Shown: positions 12,098 through 20,966, counted from the stretch's first letter. The stretch is DNA of 64,000 bases from CAWGYT01 sp963826795 (GCA_963826795.1 CAWGYT010000023.1:12929-76928), one strand, 5' to 3'. The notes: generated by a model from the letters alone, not told the origin. Translations and numbers: made by a program.

Positions 12098-12333
12098 GAA
12101 GGGTGGCTTGGGTTCACGAGCTTCCGCAATTTTGTGCTTTCCTTGATCCCTTTTCCATTAAAATGGCGCACGTCATGAGGGAAGACGCCGAAAGAGCCTG
12201 CCGGCGGCGAAGTTTGGCGTAAGAAAGCAGCACCAACCGAAGCGGGGTACGGCGGGCGTTTCAGCCACGGCTTCTTGCAGCGGCAGGCTCGGTTGGCGGG
12301 TTTGCTGGGGTGAACTGCGTAAGGTGCGAAGGC

Positions 12334-15300
12334 ATGTCGCTTGACCGTCCCGAAGAAGAGCTGATCTTCGACCAGGCGATTCAGATTGCCGATCGCCAGG
12401 CCCGTTCCGACTTTCTGGATCGATCTTGTCAGGGGGACGCTGCGTTACGCGGTTCGTTGGAAGAGCTTCTCGCCTGCCATGACACCGCCGGGGACTATTT
12501 GGAAACGGCGCCGATCCGAACGCTCGAGCGTTTGCGTCACGAATCAGCCGGCGATCGGGTGGGTCGATACCAGCTGGTCGAATGTATCGGCGAGGGAGGA
12601 TTCGGCGTCGTGTATCGGGCCCAAATGCTCGATCCGATTCAACGCGACGTCGCGATCAAAATCATTCGGCTGGGAATGGATTCGGAGGAAGTCGTCCGAA
12701 GGTTCGAATCCGAGCGACAAGTCATGAGCATCATGAACCATCCGCACATCGCTTCGGTGTTGGATGCGGGAACCGCCGATTCAGGCCGGCCTTATTTCGT
12801 GATGGAATTCGTCGACGGGGAATCGATCGACCGATTCTGCGAGTGCCATCGCTTGTCGGTACGTCAAATATTGACGCTGTTCATCGACGTTTGCCAAGCA
12901 ATTCAGCATGCGCATCAAAAAGGAGTCGTTCACCGCGACCTGAAGCCATCCAATGTGATCGTCGTCGCTGGCGAACATCGTCCGACGCCGAAGGTGATCG
13001 ACTTTGGAATCGCCAAGGCATTATGGCCTGTGGCCGACCAACACGGGTTCCAAACTGCCGAGCATCGAATCTTGGGAACACCGGGCTACATGAGCCCCGA
13101 GCAAATTGCGCGTGATGTCGACATCGATACACGAGCGGATGTCTATGCTTTAGGTGGAATCTTGTACAAGCTGGTCGTCGGCGTGGAACCGGTCGACCCG
13201 CAGCACCTGCGGCGGATCGATATGGCCGATGCTTATCGGCAGATGCGAGATGATCCCGTACCACGACCGTCGGCCCGATGGGCATCATTAGGGCAGCAGC
13301 AGCAACAACAACTCGCATCGTTGCGTAACACGCATCCTTCCGCACTACGCCGGACGCTCAAGGGCGATCTGGATTGGATCATGCTGCGTGCGCTGGAAAA
13401 GGACCGCGATCGTCGCTATAGCACCGTCCATGAATTGGTGGACGATGTGCGGCGCTTCCTGGATCATAAGCCGGTTGCGGCGGGACCTCCCAGCATTGGT
13501 TATCGATTGCGAAAACTGGTTCGCCGAAACCGGATCGCGACGCTGGCCAGTGTCCTCGTCTTCGTCTCGCTGGCCACCGGCGGCGTACTCGCGACGATCG
13601 GAATGGTACGTGCGAAGCAGGAGAGTCGGCGCGCGACCGACGAATGGCGGCGTGCCGAGCAACAACGGCAACTGGCCGTGACGGAAGCAGACAAAGCGGA
13701 CCAGACGCTGAGCCTGCTGGAAAAGATGTTGGGGGCTTCGCATCCTGGGCAGGGGCATTCGGTGGATTACACGATGCGGCAACTGCTGGATGATTTTTCC
13801 GATTCGTTTGAGGCCGATTTAGCACGTCAACCGGATGTTGCCGCCCGATTGCATCGGACCGTGGGCAAAGCGTATTGGAGTCTGGGTGAGATGCCCCGCG
13901 CGGGGCAACACCTCGAACGTGCCCTCGAGCTCTACTCAAGCCAGTTTGGCGACCATCATCAATTGACTGCCGAAACGAGCGTCGATTATGCGCTGTACTT
14001 ATTGAGACTATCGCGAGTTGTCGAAGCCTGGCGGACGGTGCAGCGTGCTCTTCCGGTCTTGCAGGAGCACCCGGCCAACGAGCAAACAGTGTGGGCCCTC
14101 TTCGTCCTGTCTCGAGTGCACCATGAGTTTGCGGACGATACGAAGGCGTTCGAATACGTTGTACGCTCGCGGGATGTCGCCAATCAAGTGCTAGGCCCGC
14201 AACACCCGGTGTCGATTTCCATGCGGATGAAAGCCCTGTTCCATGAAGCGAATGACGGCGAGGCCGACCAGGCGAGCCTGACCGCACTAAATGATCTGTT
14301 GCGGGTCAGACCGGCGTTCAGCATGGATGTTGCCGACGCAAAGCGCCAACGCAGCATGGTCCTGTTGCGATTGGGGCGATACGAAGAAGCCGAGTCGTTA
14401 GTGCGCGAGTCCATCGACGTACATCAGAAATTGCTGGGGCCCGATACCAGTCATCTGGCCCATGACATGCTGGTCTTGACGCGTGTGTTGCACCAATTGG
14501 GACGAGGTGAGGAAGCGATTCAACAAGCGCGCCAGACGCTGGAACTTGCCGAACGAGTCACCATCGAGCGCGATATCCTACGGCATCAAGCGTACCAGAG
14601 TCTCGCGTCCCTGCTGGAACCGGGATCTCCCGGCGAGGCGATCGACATCTGGACCAAGGCGATCAGCGCCAAGCAACAGGTCGTCGGAAAGCATGTCGAA
14701 GTCGCCAGGCTTCTCCACCGCCAGGGAGGCCTGTACGTTCGACTCGGAGAATTGCCCGAAGCCGCGGAGTGCTATCGGCGTAGCCTGCAAACGGTTCGCG
14801 AGTCGCCGCTCCCGGAAACCGACGTTGGCTTATCGGTTCGGAACAACCGCGATCACGTTGAAAGCGTCTTCTTATTGACAGCGCTCGATCTAATCGGAGT
14901 CTTGCTGGAACTCGAGAACGCGCCGGATGCGCAGGTCGTGTGCGACGAGATCTGCCTGCGAGCCGCAGGTGTGAACACCGCTTCCGCCCAGAGTGTCGCC
15001 GAAATTGCCACGGCGCGGATGCACTTGGCCAGAGGTGACCTTGCCTCCGCGAAACGAGACATCGACTCGGCATCGGCCAAACTGGACAATGCGTCCCACT
15101 TTCGCATTCGAGTTCGTGCGATTCTGGTCGAGGGAGAAATCTTGACGGAGCTCAAAGAGTTTAACGTAGCGCAGCGACAGTTGAAGCGCGCCTACCGCAT
15201 CTTACGAAAGCGACAAGGTCCATTGGATCACTTCGAGTATTCTCTGGCCAAGCAACTTGCCATCTTGTTCGAACAATCGAATCGCCCCAAGGCCGCATCC

Positions 15301-15348
15301 ATCTGGCTGGAACGGGCAAACTCGATTCGCGAGTCGTTCAAGGAGTGA
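12334..15348 (+). CDS. Transmembrane Ser/Thr protein kinase with TPR domain (kinase 1)
   Basis: A 1,004-residue membrane kinase. Residues ~78-355 form a Hanks-type kinase: glycine loop IGEGGFGVVY (~85-94), VAIKII lysine, HRDLKPSN catalytic loop (~199) and DFGIAK (~222). A single membrane helix (IATLASVLVFVSLATGGVLA, ~400-423) follows, then a coiled segment (MVRAKQESRRATDEWRR) and ~500 residues of tetratricopeptide repeats (for example LGEMPRAGQHLERALELYSS). ATG 12334 is chosen because homologues begin near MSLDRP and AAGG lies upstream; an in-frame GTG at 12310 is possible. Together with the upstream ECF factor it forms a common planctomycete signalling pair: the kinase senses through the TPR part and probably acts on the sigma factor. 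The frame is intact throughout. Confidence 0.93.
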   Translation: MSLDRPEEELIFDQAIQIADRQARSDFLDRSCQGDAALRGSLEELLACHDTAGDYLETAPIRTLERLRHESAGDRVGRYQLVECIGEGGFGVVYRAQMLDPIQRDVAIKIIRLGMDSEEVVRRFESERQVMSIMNHPHIASVLDAGTADSGRPYFVMEFVDGESIDRFCECHRLSVRQILTLFIDVCQAIQHAHQKGVVHRDLKPSNVIVVAGEHRPTPKVIDFGIAKALWPVADQHGFQTAEHRILGTPGYMSPEQIARDVDIDTRADVYALGGILYKLVVGVEPVDPQHLRRIDMADAYRQMRDDPVPRPSARWASLGQQQQQQLASLRNTHPSALRRTLKGDLDWIMLRALEKDRDRRYSTVHELVDDVRRFLDHKPVAAGPPSIGYRLRKLVRRNRIATLASVLVFVSLATGGVLATIGMVRAKQESRRATDEWRRAEQQRQLAVTEADKADQTLSLLEKMLGASHPGQGHSVDYTMRQLLDDFSDSFEADLARQPDVAARLHRTVGKAYWSLGEMPRAGQHLERALELYSSQFGDHHQLTAETSVDYALYLLRLSRVVEAWRTVQRALPVLQEHPANEQTVWALFVLSRVHHEFADDTKAFEYVVRSRDVANQVLGPQHPVSISMRMKALFHEANDGEADQASLTALNDLLRVRPAFSMDVADAKRQRSMVLLRLGRYEEAESLVRESIDVHQKLLGPDTSHLAHDMLVLTRVLHQLGRGEEAIQQARQTLELAERVTIERDILRHQAYQSLASLLEPGSPGEAIDIWTKAISAKQQVVGKHVEVARLLHRQGGLYVRLGELPEAAECYRRSLQTVRESPLPETDVGLSVRNNRDHVESVFLLTALDLIGVLLELENAPDAQVVCDEICLRAAGVNTASAQSVAEIATARMHLARGDLASAKRDIDSASAKLDNASHFRIRVRAILVEGEILTELKEFNVAQRQLKRAYRILRKRQGPLDHFEYSLAKQLAILFEQSNRPKAASIWLERANSIRESFKE

Positions 15349-15437
15349 CCCAGCTGGCGCGGAGCCATGAATTTGTCGGACGGACGCTGGCCAAGTACAT
15401 CTTTGAGTCCCCGTGCGGTCAAAATGACTTATGCGGG

Positions 15438-15710
15438 TCAATCCTAGACGGTCTATCGGGTCCAATCCTACAGTCAATCCTAGACAGTCAATCCTAGACG
15501 GTCTACATTCCGACAGTCAATCCTAGACGGTCTACATTCCGACAGTCAATCCTAGACGGTCTACATTCCGGCGCTCGCACAAGCTCACCGCGCCTGCTTC
15601 ACTCCGAACACGATGGGACCGCGTGCCTATCTTCACGCCCCCCCGAAATCGTGGCCGGGAGTGTAGACCGTCTCGATTCGTGGTCGTCTCGATCGTGGTC
15701 TCGATTCGTG
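15438..15710 (+). repeat. AGACGGTCTACA element T1 with reduplicated ends
   Basis: The core (15554-15673, 120 bp) has terminal inverted repeats AGACGGTCTACATTCC (left) and GGGAGTGTAGACCGTCT (right) around a GC-rich interior containing ACACGATGGGACCGCGTGCC. The left terminus with its flank TCAATCCTAGACGGTCT is present about four times in tandem (period about 29 bp where complete). The right flank CTCGATTCGTG is present three times. The right end abuts a decayed gene copy. No coding capacity. Confidence 0.85.
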
Positions 15711-16040
15711 TAACAACATCAAGCTGCCGGTACAGGTCAGCCACTGGACGCAGAACGGGGTGATAATTACGCTGCCGCTCGATGAGACGGTGTCGTCACA
15801 CGGTGCTGATTCCGAGCTGAAAGCACCGTACTGACGCTCAGGCCAAGTCGGTCAAGAGCAGATGCACGTCGTCCTCACGCCGGCGACACGACGGCCTTCA
15901 TTCGATCCGCTTCGCAATACCACCGATGAGGGCCAACGCGGCCCTGCAAGGGAAACGATCCGCTGAACGCTCGGGCGGGATTTCGACCGCGTAAGCGAGA
16001 AACGCCGGTAATCAATCGCCGGGACGAAACTACAGAGCGA
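15711..16040 (+). pseudogene. Decayed copy of the gene at 16300-16566
   Basis: Aligns along its length with 16300-16620: both start AACAACATCAAGCTGCC at the right end of a T element and share GTGATAATTACGCTGCCG, GGCCAAGTCGGTCA and GCCAACGCGGCCCTGCAA. This copy has lost the frame (stop at ~15831, several indels), so it is a pseudogene. It and the preceding T1 element form the first unit of a ~590-bp tandem duplication whose second unit is T2 plus the better-preserved copy. Confidence 0.75.
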
Positions 16041-16088
16041 AACGTCTCAACAAGACCCATTCACTCGCATGCTCAACAGCGGGTCGGC

Positions 16089-16298
16089 ATGAGACGGTCT
16101 ATCAGTCAATCCTAGACGGTCTACATTCCGTCAATCCTAGACGGTCTACATTCCGGCGCTCGCACAAGCTCACCGCGCCTTGCTTCACTCCGAACACGAT
16201 GGGACCGCGTGCCTATCTTCACCCCCCCACCGAAATCGTGGCCGGGAGTGTAGACCGTCTCGATTCGTGGTCGTCTCGATTCGTGGTCTCGATTCGTG
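16089..16298 (+). repeat. AGACGGTCTACA element T2 with reduplicated ends
   Basis: The core is at 16139-16260 and is nearly identical to T1 (same interior and same right flank CTCGATTCGTG repeated three times). The left terminus is repeated two to three times (TCAATCCTAGACGGTCT). It lies directly before the second copy of the duplicated gene fragment. Confidence 0.85.
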
Positions 16299-16299
16299 T

Positions 16300-16566
16300 A
16301 ACAACATCAAGCTGCCGGTACAGGTCAGCAACTGGACGCAGACCGGAGTGATAATTACGCTGCCGCCGATGGCGATTCGTGACACGGTGCTGATTCGGCT
16401 GGACATCGTGCTGCCGCACGGCCAAGTCGGTCACACGCAGAAGCTCTACGTCACTCCGCCGGCTCCCGTCGTCCTGCACCCGACCGCTCCGCAGTCGCCG
16501 CTGCCCACCAACGCGGCCCTGCAAGCGAACGCTCCGCAGAACCTCGGCGGCATTTCGATCGAGTAA
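16300..16566 (+). CDS. C-terminal fragment of an unknown protein, fused to T2
   Basis: An open frame of 88 residues begins at the right end of the T2 element with NNIKLPVQVSNWTQTG. It continues VIITLPPMAIRDTVLIRL and ends LPTNAALQANAPQNLGG-ISIE. No start codon or ribosome site is seen inside the conserved part; the frame simply runs in from the repeat, so the N-terminus has been lost. The beta-strand pattern with a final Pro/Ala-rich tail looks like the end of a secreted or periplasmic protein, but I do not recognise the family. A rho-independent terminator follows about 50 bp later, which supports this as a true former gene end. Confidence 0.5.
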   Translation, partial: NNIKLPVQVSNWTQTGVIITLPPMAIRDTVLIRLDIVLPHGQVGHTQKLYVTPPAPVVLHPTAPQSPLPTNAALQANAPQNLGGISIE

Positions 16567-16617
16567 GCGAGACGCCGGACGCAACGCCGGAACGAAAGTA
16601 GAAGCGAAACGCGAAAA

Positions 16618-16655
16618 CAAACCCTTCCCGCTGTCACCAGCCGGAAGGGTTTTTC
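16618..16655 (+). terminator. Rho-independent terminator after the 16300-16566 fragment
   Basis: AACCCTTCC pairs with GGAAGGGTT around a ~15-base loop and is followed by a run of T. Placed 50 bp after the stop of the truncated gene. Confidence 0.75.
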
Positions 16656-16693
16656 ACCAGGAACTGCACCATGGGAAACTTCGCGCGAGCAAG

Positions 16694-16748
16694 GTAAATC
16701 ACCGAGGAGATCGAAAAACGTTCTCTGTGCACTCGGTGATTTTTTTCA
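16694..16748. terminator. Hairpin AATCACCGAG / CTCGGTGATT with T run
   Basis: A perfect 10-bp inverted repeat encloses about 31 bases and ends in TTTTTTT on the plus strand. It could be a second terminator after the fragment gene or a palindromic repeat. Confidence 0.55.
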
Positions 16749-16791
16749 TCGCGGTGCATGGCACTGTTGTTTTTCATGCCGGCAACAACGC

Positions 16792-16830
16792 AAAACGCCC
16801 CGGCAAACCTGCCAGGGCGTTCGGTGTTTT
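16792..16830 (-). terminator. Terminator of the LamG/PEP-CTERM gene
   Basis: On the minus strand AACGCCCTGGCAGG pairs with the GCC-GGGGCGTT arm and is followed by TTTTGC. It lies 60 bp beyond the stop of the minus-strand gene at 16890 and is a good candidate for its terminator. Confidence 0.65.
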
Positions 16831-16889
16831 TCATTCAGAACCGTCGTATCGGAACATCGCACGGATACGCGACGCGAGACCGACAGAAC

Positions 16890-18305
16890 TTAACTGCGGC
16901 GACGCAGGCCGAGCAAGCTCAGGCCAGCCAGGCAGAGCAGCGTCAGGCTGCCGGGTTCGGGCACGGCGCTCACTGCACCTCGCGGTCCCAGTTCGTAACC
17001 GCCGGCCTGGAAAGCTGACACGAAGTCTCCGCTGTCGAACTCGGTGTCACCATTCCAGTCACCCGAAGCCCAGCCGGAATTCCCCGCGACCCCGTCTTCG
17101 TACTCGCCTTGCTGGAAGACGGCGACGAAGTCACCGGAGTCGAACGTGCCACTCAGATCCGAGTCACCGTAGTAGGTGCTCGCCAGATCCTCGACCCACA
17201 CGTCGCGATCGTCGTTATTCACCAAACCGTCGTTGTTCAGGTCGAACGCGGGCGGATTCATGCCACCGGCAACTTCGGCTGAAAGCAGATCGATATCAGC
17301 AGCATTTAGCTCGCCGTTGCCATCAAAGTCACCAGGAACGGACGGGGACACTTCCCCGGGGTAGTCCATGTCAGCGACTGAAAGTGACACTTCGCCTTGA
17401 ACCTTGAAGTCATCGATAAGCCCGATGAACCCGTTCGTTCCATCGTCGCGGGCGCCAATCGTAATTTGATTGGCAAAGCTTCCAAAAAAGTTGGGGGGAT
17501 CCGGGGCGATGTTACCGGCGACGAGTTCACCGTTCAGGTAAACTTCGGCCCCATTCCCGCCTCGGTAAATTCCAAGATGTGTCCATTCGTTAAACGCGAC
17601 GGGAAATTCCCCTTCGTCACACGAGTAGGGGCCAACCGAACCGTCCACCTGCGAGCAATTTAGGATGCCGACTGAACCTAGATTTTCAAACTGCCAAAAA
17701 CCATCCTCTGTGATGTTCACCGATCCCTGCTCGCCCCCAGCCTGCCATACGGTTTGTTTCTCACCGTTGTTAAGTTGGGGATAGACCCAGGCCTGTGTCA
17801 TCAAGTTGAAACTCTCAGAGACATTGTCAGTTACCTCTCCTTCATTCTCAAAAGCGGTTGGATTCACGTAGACGCCTCGAGACCCCGCTGCAGTTAAAAA
17901 GTCATCGTAACGCGTCTCACCGTCGAATTGTATTGCCAACTTACTCCCAAATGCAGGACTATCCAATTCCGAGCCATTGGAAACATCGACGTACAGTCCT
18001 TGGCCTTCGGTCAACTCAAGCGATGGGGCAACAAGTGCGACCTCCTCCACAACATCCGCAAGGATTCCATCAGGCAACGGTCGTGTTTCAACCCCTGAGA
18101 CTTCAATCCAGATGTGACTTCCCCAGCCAAAAAAATCCTCCGTATTTACATGAAGCAGCGTGTCGGTGATGTCGACGAGCTCCGTTGCTTGCTGACCGGC
18201 GACACCTTCCTCAAAGTCGTAATGTCGCGTGGTGATCGTTGCACTCAGCTCCGAAACCAAACCAACAAAGGACAACAAAACCAATAGCATCGCAAAGCGT
18301 TTCAT
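16890..18305 (-). CDS. Secreted LamG-like protein with dockerin-like tail and PEP-CTERM signal
   Basis: 471 residues. ATG at 18305 is selected because GGGGA sits 8 bases upstream and it begins a clear signal peptide (MKRFAMLLVLLSFVGLVSEL). The middle is a concanavalin/LamG-like jelly roll: MTQAWVYPQLNNGEKQTVW, FNEWTHLGIYRGGNGAEVYL and FIGLIDDFKV are typical. A planctomycete dockerin-like block follows (DFDGNGELNAADIDLL, DLNNDGLVNNDDRDVW, GDWNGDTEFDSGDFVSAFQ). The C-terminus has a PEP-CTERM signal: VPEPGSL, a hydrophobic helix and RRRS. It is probably exported and anchored or processed by an exosortase-like system encoded elsewhere. Binding to glycan or to another dockerin partner is inference. 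Confidence 0.9.
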   Translation of the reverse strand: MKRFAMLLVLLSFVGLVSELSATITTRHYDFEEGVAGQQATELVDITDTLLHVNTEDFFGWGSHIWIEVSGVETRPLPDGILADVVEEVALVAPSLELTEGQGLYVDVSNGSELDSPAFGSKLAIQFDGETRYDDFLTAAGSRGVYVNPTAFENEGEVTDNVSESFNLMTQAWVYPQLNNGEKQTVWQAGGEQGSVNITEDGFWQFENLGSVGILNCSQVDGSVGPYSCDEGEFPVAFNEWTHLGIYRGGNGAEVYLNGELVAGNIAPDPPNFFGSFANQITIGARDDGTNGFIGLIDDFKVQGEVSLSVADMDYPGEVSPSVPGDFDGNGELNAADIDLLSAEVAGGMNPPAFDLNNDGLVNNDDRDVWVEDLASTYYGDSDLSGTFDSGDFVAVFQQGEYEDGVAGNSGWASGDWNGDTEFDSGDFVSAFQAGGYELGPRGAVSAVPEPGSLTLLCLAGLSLLGLRRRS

Positions 18306-18497
18306 AATCACATCCCCAAGAAAAAATCTCAAATCGGTCCAATCTCAAATGGCGTTTAAGGGAGATCACGATCCTCCGCCGGCAAATGCTGGCCGTCAGC
18401 AGAAGAACGTGACAACCACATCATCACTGTGACGCCGACGCACGTCAACGGGATGTGCAGAAACAGACACGCCACGCTAGAAGAACAGGCATGTAAT

Positions 18498-18727
18498 CCT
18501 TAACGAGTTCGTCACCGAGGTCACCAAGCTCTGGCTCCACCAGCTGCGACGTCGCAGTCAGAAGAGCCGCGCGGCATGGCCTTGGGAGCGAATAAAACGA
18601 CTTGTTGGTCGCTACCTGCCGCTACGAAAGATCGCTTTCGCGCCCGACTGACAGCGGAGGAGCCGTACGAAGTAGTTGTTCGCGTAAGGATCGGTGCGGG
18701 CGGCGACTGCTGACAGCCGCTCCTACC
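18498..18727 (+). pseudogene. 3' end of a group II intron (maturase C-terminus plus domains V-VI)
   Basis: The plus frame 18498-18651 reads LWLHQLRRRSQKSRAAWPWE and RIKRLVGRYLP before TGA. This closely resembles the C-terminal end of group II intron reverse transcriptases (the usual ..LRRRSQ....W..........LP pattern). Immediately after it comes GAGGAGCCGTACGAA, an apical loop and TTCGCGTAAGGATC, as expected for catalytic domain V. A GC-rich hairpin containing GACTGCTGACAGC matches domain VI, and the element ends near CTCCTACC (~18727). The rest of the intron is absent. The order and spacing of ORF end, DV and DVI make this identification fairly firm; the element cannot be functional. Confidence 0.7.
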
Positions 18728-18791
18728 GCATCCTTTGTGGAACCGCCCTTTTGTAGGTCCATTGCTGTTTAGATTCTTTGACACGTGCGAT

Positions 18792-18885
18792 GCAGGGGTC
18801 AGACTGGGCTCTTGGTTTACAGGAGTGTCAGACGCGGTTGAAAAACCAAAAACCAGACCTGACCCGAATGGCACTGCTGACCCGA
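18792..18885. repeat. GGGGTCAG element, class B, copy 1
   Basis: Left end AGGGGTCAGACTGG, right end CCAGACCTGACCCGAATGG. The right terminus is doubled (TGACCCGAATGGCACTGC appears twice, period 18). The inner arms GGTTT/AAACC and TTGGTTT/AAACCAAAA allow a long hairpin. It abuts the truncated N-terminal side of an IS4-like transposase fragment. Confidence 0.7.
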
Positions 18886-19165
18886 ATGGCACTGCGCATC
18901 TGAGTTTCACGAACGCGCTGCAAGTTGTAACTGCGGGATATCTGGCGGCAAATCTGTTGGACAAGACAACGCACTTGGAACTATCGAGCGTTGAATTAAA
19001 CAGTATTGCCAGACAAGCAGTGGGAAAACGTCCCGGTCGCGTGGAACCCCGCGCCGTCAAGCGGAGGCCAAAACCGCTCCGGCTCTTAACAATGACACGC
19101 CATGCTGCTCGAGCGTTGTTGCACCAAGGTGTCGATCTCTATAAGAAGCAGAAGCAACTCAACAC
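18886..19165 (+). pseudogene. C-terminal fragment of an IS4-family transposase
   Basis: The frame from 18897 reads HLSFTNALQVVTAGYLAANL, then GKRPGRVEPRAVKRRPKP, LLTMTRHAARALLHQG and VDLYKKQKQ. The segment RPGRVEPRAVKRRPKP is characteristic of the C-terminus of IS4-family (DDE) transposases. The catalytic N-terminal two thirds are missing and replaced by the class B repeat. The frame runs on past the normal end without a clear stop, so only ~90 residues are credible. Confidence 0.7.
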
Positions 19166-19375
19166 TCCACACACCCGAAACTCGCTCCTCACCCGCGACC
19201 CACGAAGAAGCGATCGACGCAAGCTGAAGATGAGTCAGCGCGCGTGTGGTCGCGATATACTCACAGCCGCAAAACGATTTCCACGCAATGGTGCAGAGTT
19301 GCCGTGCCACTTCGTTGTCACTATACCGGACCGCCATCTTGTCGTAAATTCTTGCGCCAAAACCGGTAGTGCCAT

Positions 19376-19451
19376 TCGGGTCAGGCCTCGTTTTTCGTCT
19401 ACTGGAGCATTAATCGCCGTGCCTGAAAACGAAAAACGAGACCCGACCCCG
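19376..19451. repeat. GGGTCAGG element, class B, copy 2 (hairpin)
   Basis: GGGTCAGGCCTCGTTTTTCGT on the left pairs with ACGAAAAACGAGACCCGACCC on the right with few mismatches around a ~33-base loop. Its outer flank AGTGCCATTCGGGTCAGG is the reverse complement of the doubled right end of copy 1, so the two belong to one class. Confidence 0.75.
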
Positions 19452-19473
19452 CGAAGCCTCTCCAACACACCAA

Positions 19474-19490
19474 GTCACGCTGTGCGTGAC
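19474..19490. repeat. Palindromic REP-like hairpin GTCACGC-TGT-GCGTGAC
   Basis: Perfect 7-bp arms around TGT, in a region with no gene. It is close to the class B element and upstream (downstream on the minus strand) of the membrane protein gene at 19613, where it could act as a transcription stop. Confidence 0.5.
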
Positions 19491-19612
19491 GCAATGTGGT
19501 CGCCATTTTGCACTCGGTCTGTCTTCCGATTATCGTCGGTTCATATTCGAAATGTGCCCCCTCGCCGCGTTTCCTGGCTTGTTTACGCTGAATGCGGCAT
19601 ACGGAGCATGCC

Positions 19613-20704
19613 CTACTTGGCTGATGTCGGTCGCTGGGCCGCTGCATCTTCCAGTTTGTTCCGCCGCACTCGTTGGGACCGCAGCAGATGTGCCAGGACA
19701 GGTACGTAGAGAACAACGAGCATGCCTCCCATCCAAAGCGCCTTACCCCACCCGTCCTCGACTGCCGTCCAGATGATGATCCCGGACGTGGCGATCGCGA
19801 ACACGAATGCCACCGTTTTGAGCTGTCGATAAGTGGTCTGCAGTTCACGCAGTCGCCTGTCCAGATGCTGACGATCGGTAGGTACACGATCGGCGATCGC
19901 AAGATGAATACGATCCTCGGGCACAGTTCGATGGAGAAACTCGTTGATCTGATCGGCGGTGGCACCGCTCCAAGCGGCCGATGTACTACCTTGTTGGGAT
20001 ACCAGTCTCAATTCCACTTCGTTATCCGGCAGGACGATCGCCAGGCGTACAAAGTCGCGTCGCAAGGGATCCATGCGAGTGAGGTAGACGCCCAGCACAT
20101 CCGGCCACGCGTAGTCTTGGACTTGGCTGCCTCGGGCAAGCTGAATCGCGTGGTGGTCAAGTGTCAGCGTTCGCCGCAGTCCGTATTTGATAGTTAGCTT
20201 GCCTGATAGAACCGGCGGCGGAGGCAGTCGGTAGTGCGCGTTCACTGCGTCGATTACCTCATCGATGTCGTGATCGGTCAGGTAACCCAGACGCAGTTTG
20301 CGTCTTCCCCAGGGCCGCGTGGGATCGTACAGCGTGATCGGATGCAGCTTGCCGATCCGGCCACTTGCCAGGTCCTCCCACGACCACCGATCCCACCGTA
20401 GCAGGACGCGCCGCGACAGGCCACGATCATCTCGTCGGACCCGCCATCGTAGTGGCACCAGGGCCGCGAAACCGAGTGCGCAGAACATGCCGCAAGTCAG
20501 TGCGACGTCCCACACACCTCGCTGCTGGACCACACGGGCAACCCACGCGAAGATCCCGGTCAGCGGCACGAGGGCTACGATGGTGTACCAGCAGCACCTG
20601 CGTAGTTCGGGTGCGATACGATAGTCCACGTACGACGGCATTGGGGCTGCCTGGTTGACATCTTGGTCGACGATCGGACTCGCTTGATGGTCGCGAGTTC
20701 GCAT
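19613..20704 (-). CDS. Hypothetical membrane protein, four helices
   Basis: About 363 residues. Two hydrophobic segments lie near the N-terminus (CCWYTIVALVPLTGIFAWVA and ALTCGMFCALGFAALVPLRW) and two near the C-terminus (TVAFVFAIATSGIIIWTAVE and ALWMGGMLVVLYVPVLAHLL). Between them is a ~180-residue soluble part rich in DHDIDEVIDAVNAHYRLPPP and DYAWPDVLGVYLTRMDPLRR, reminiscent of PH-like or DUF membrane-flanked domains, but I do not recognise it. Start is uncertain: ATGs at 20740, 20704 and 20641 are in frame and none has a strong ribosome site. No partner gene is evident. Confidence 0.65.
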   Translation of the reverse strand: MRTRDHQASPIVDQDVNQAAPMPSYVDYRIAPELRRCCWYTIVALVPLTGIFAWVARVVQQRGVWDVALTCGMFCALGFAALVPLRWRVRRDDRGLSRRVLLRWDRWSWEDLASGRIGKLHPITLYDPTRPWGRRKLRLGYLTDHDIDEVIDAVNAHYRLPPPPVLSGKLTIKYGLRRTLTLDHHAIQLARGSQVQDYAWPDVLGVYLTRMDPLRRDFVRLAIVLPDNEVELRLVSQQGSTSAAWSGATADQINEFLHRTVPEDRIHLAIADRVPTDRQHLDRRLRELQTTYRQLKTVAFVFAIATSGIIIWTAVEDGWGKALWMGGMLVVLYVPVLAHLLRSQRVRRNKLEDAAAQRPTSAK

Positions 20705-20771
20705 GGGACGGTAGGTGGCGATGCGGTTGCGGCGGATCATCCCAGCGAGCCCACGGTCCCCCTGGCATTGG

Positions 20772-20957
20772 CTATTTTTTCTCAACCGCCGGCATGGTGG
20801 GAAAACGTGATGACCAGCGATTCACGTACTCCGTCGGATTGACCAGCGACTTGAGTCGCATGAAGGGGACATCTTTGCCATCAAGCTTACCCATTTTTCC
20901 GCCTTTGGTCACGGCCCTGGGGATCACGCTGCCGGTGTAAATCTCCAGGTGGAGCAT
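20772..20957 (-). CDS. Small hypothetical protein next to element T3
   Basis: 61 residues starting MLHLEIYTGSVIPRAVTKGG and ending RFPTMPAVEKK. The ATG at 20957 lies only 10 bp from the right flank of the T3 element, and the same frame runs back into the repeat. It may therefore be a truncated gene given a start by chance, as with the other T-flanked fragments. The composition looks coding. Family not recognised. Confidence 0.4.
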   Translation of the reverse strand: MLHLEIYTGSVIPRAVTKGGKMGKLDGKDVPFMRLKSLVNPTEYVNRWSSRFPTMPAVEKK

Positions 20958-20966
20958 CGTGATGGA

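Noticed and set aside
15438..15710. CRISPR array (repeated 29-bp units at T1)
   Set aside because: The units are contiguous with no unique spacers and no cas genes nearby; they are tandem copies of an element terminus.
18735..19709. 324-codon frame as a single gene
   Set aside because: It passes through a class B repeat, an IS4 fragment, a second class B repeat and REP sequence; only the IS4 part resembles protein.
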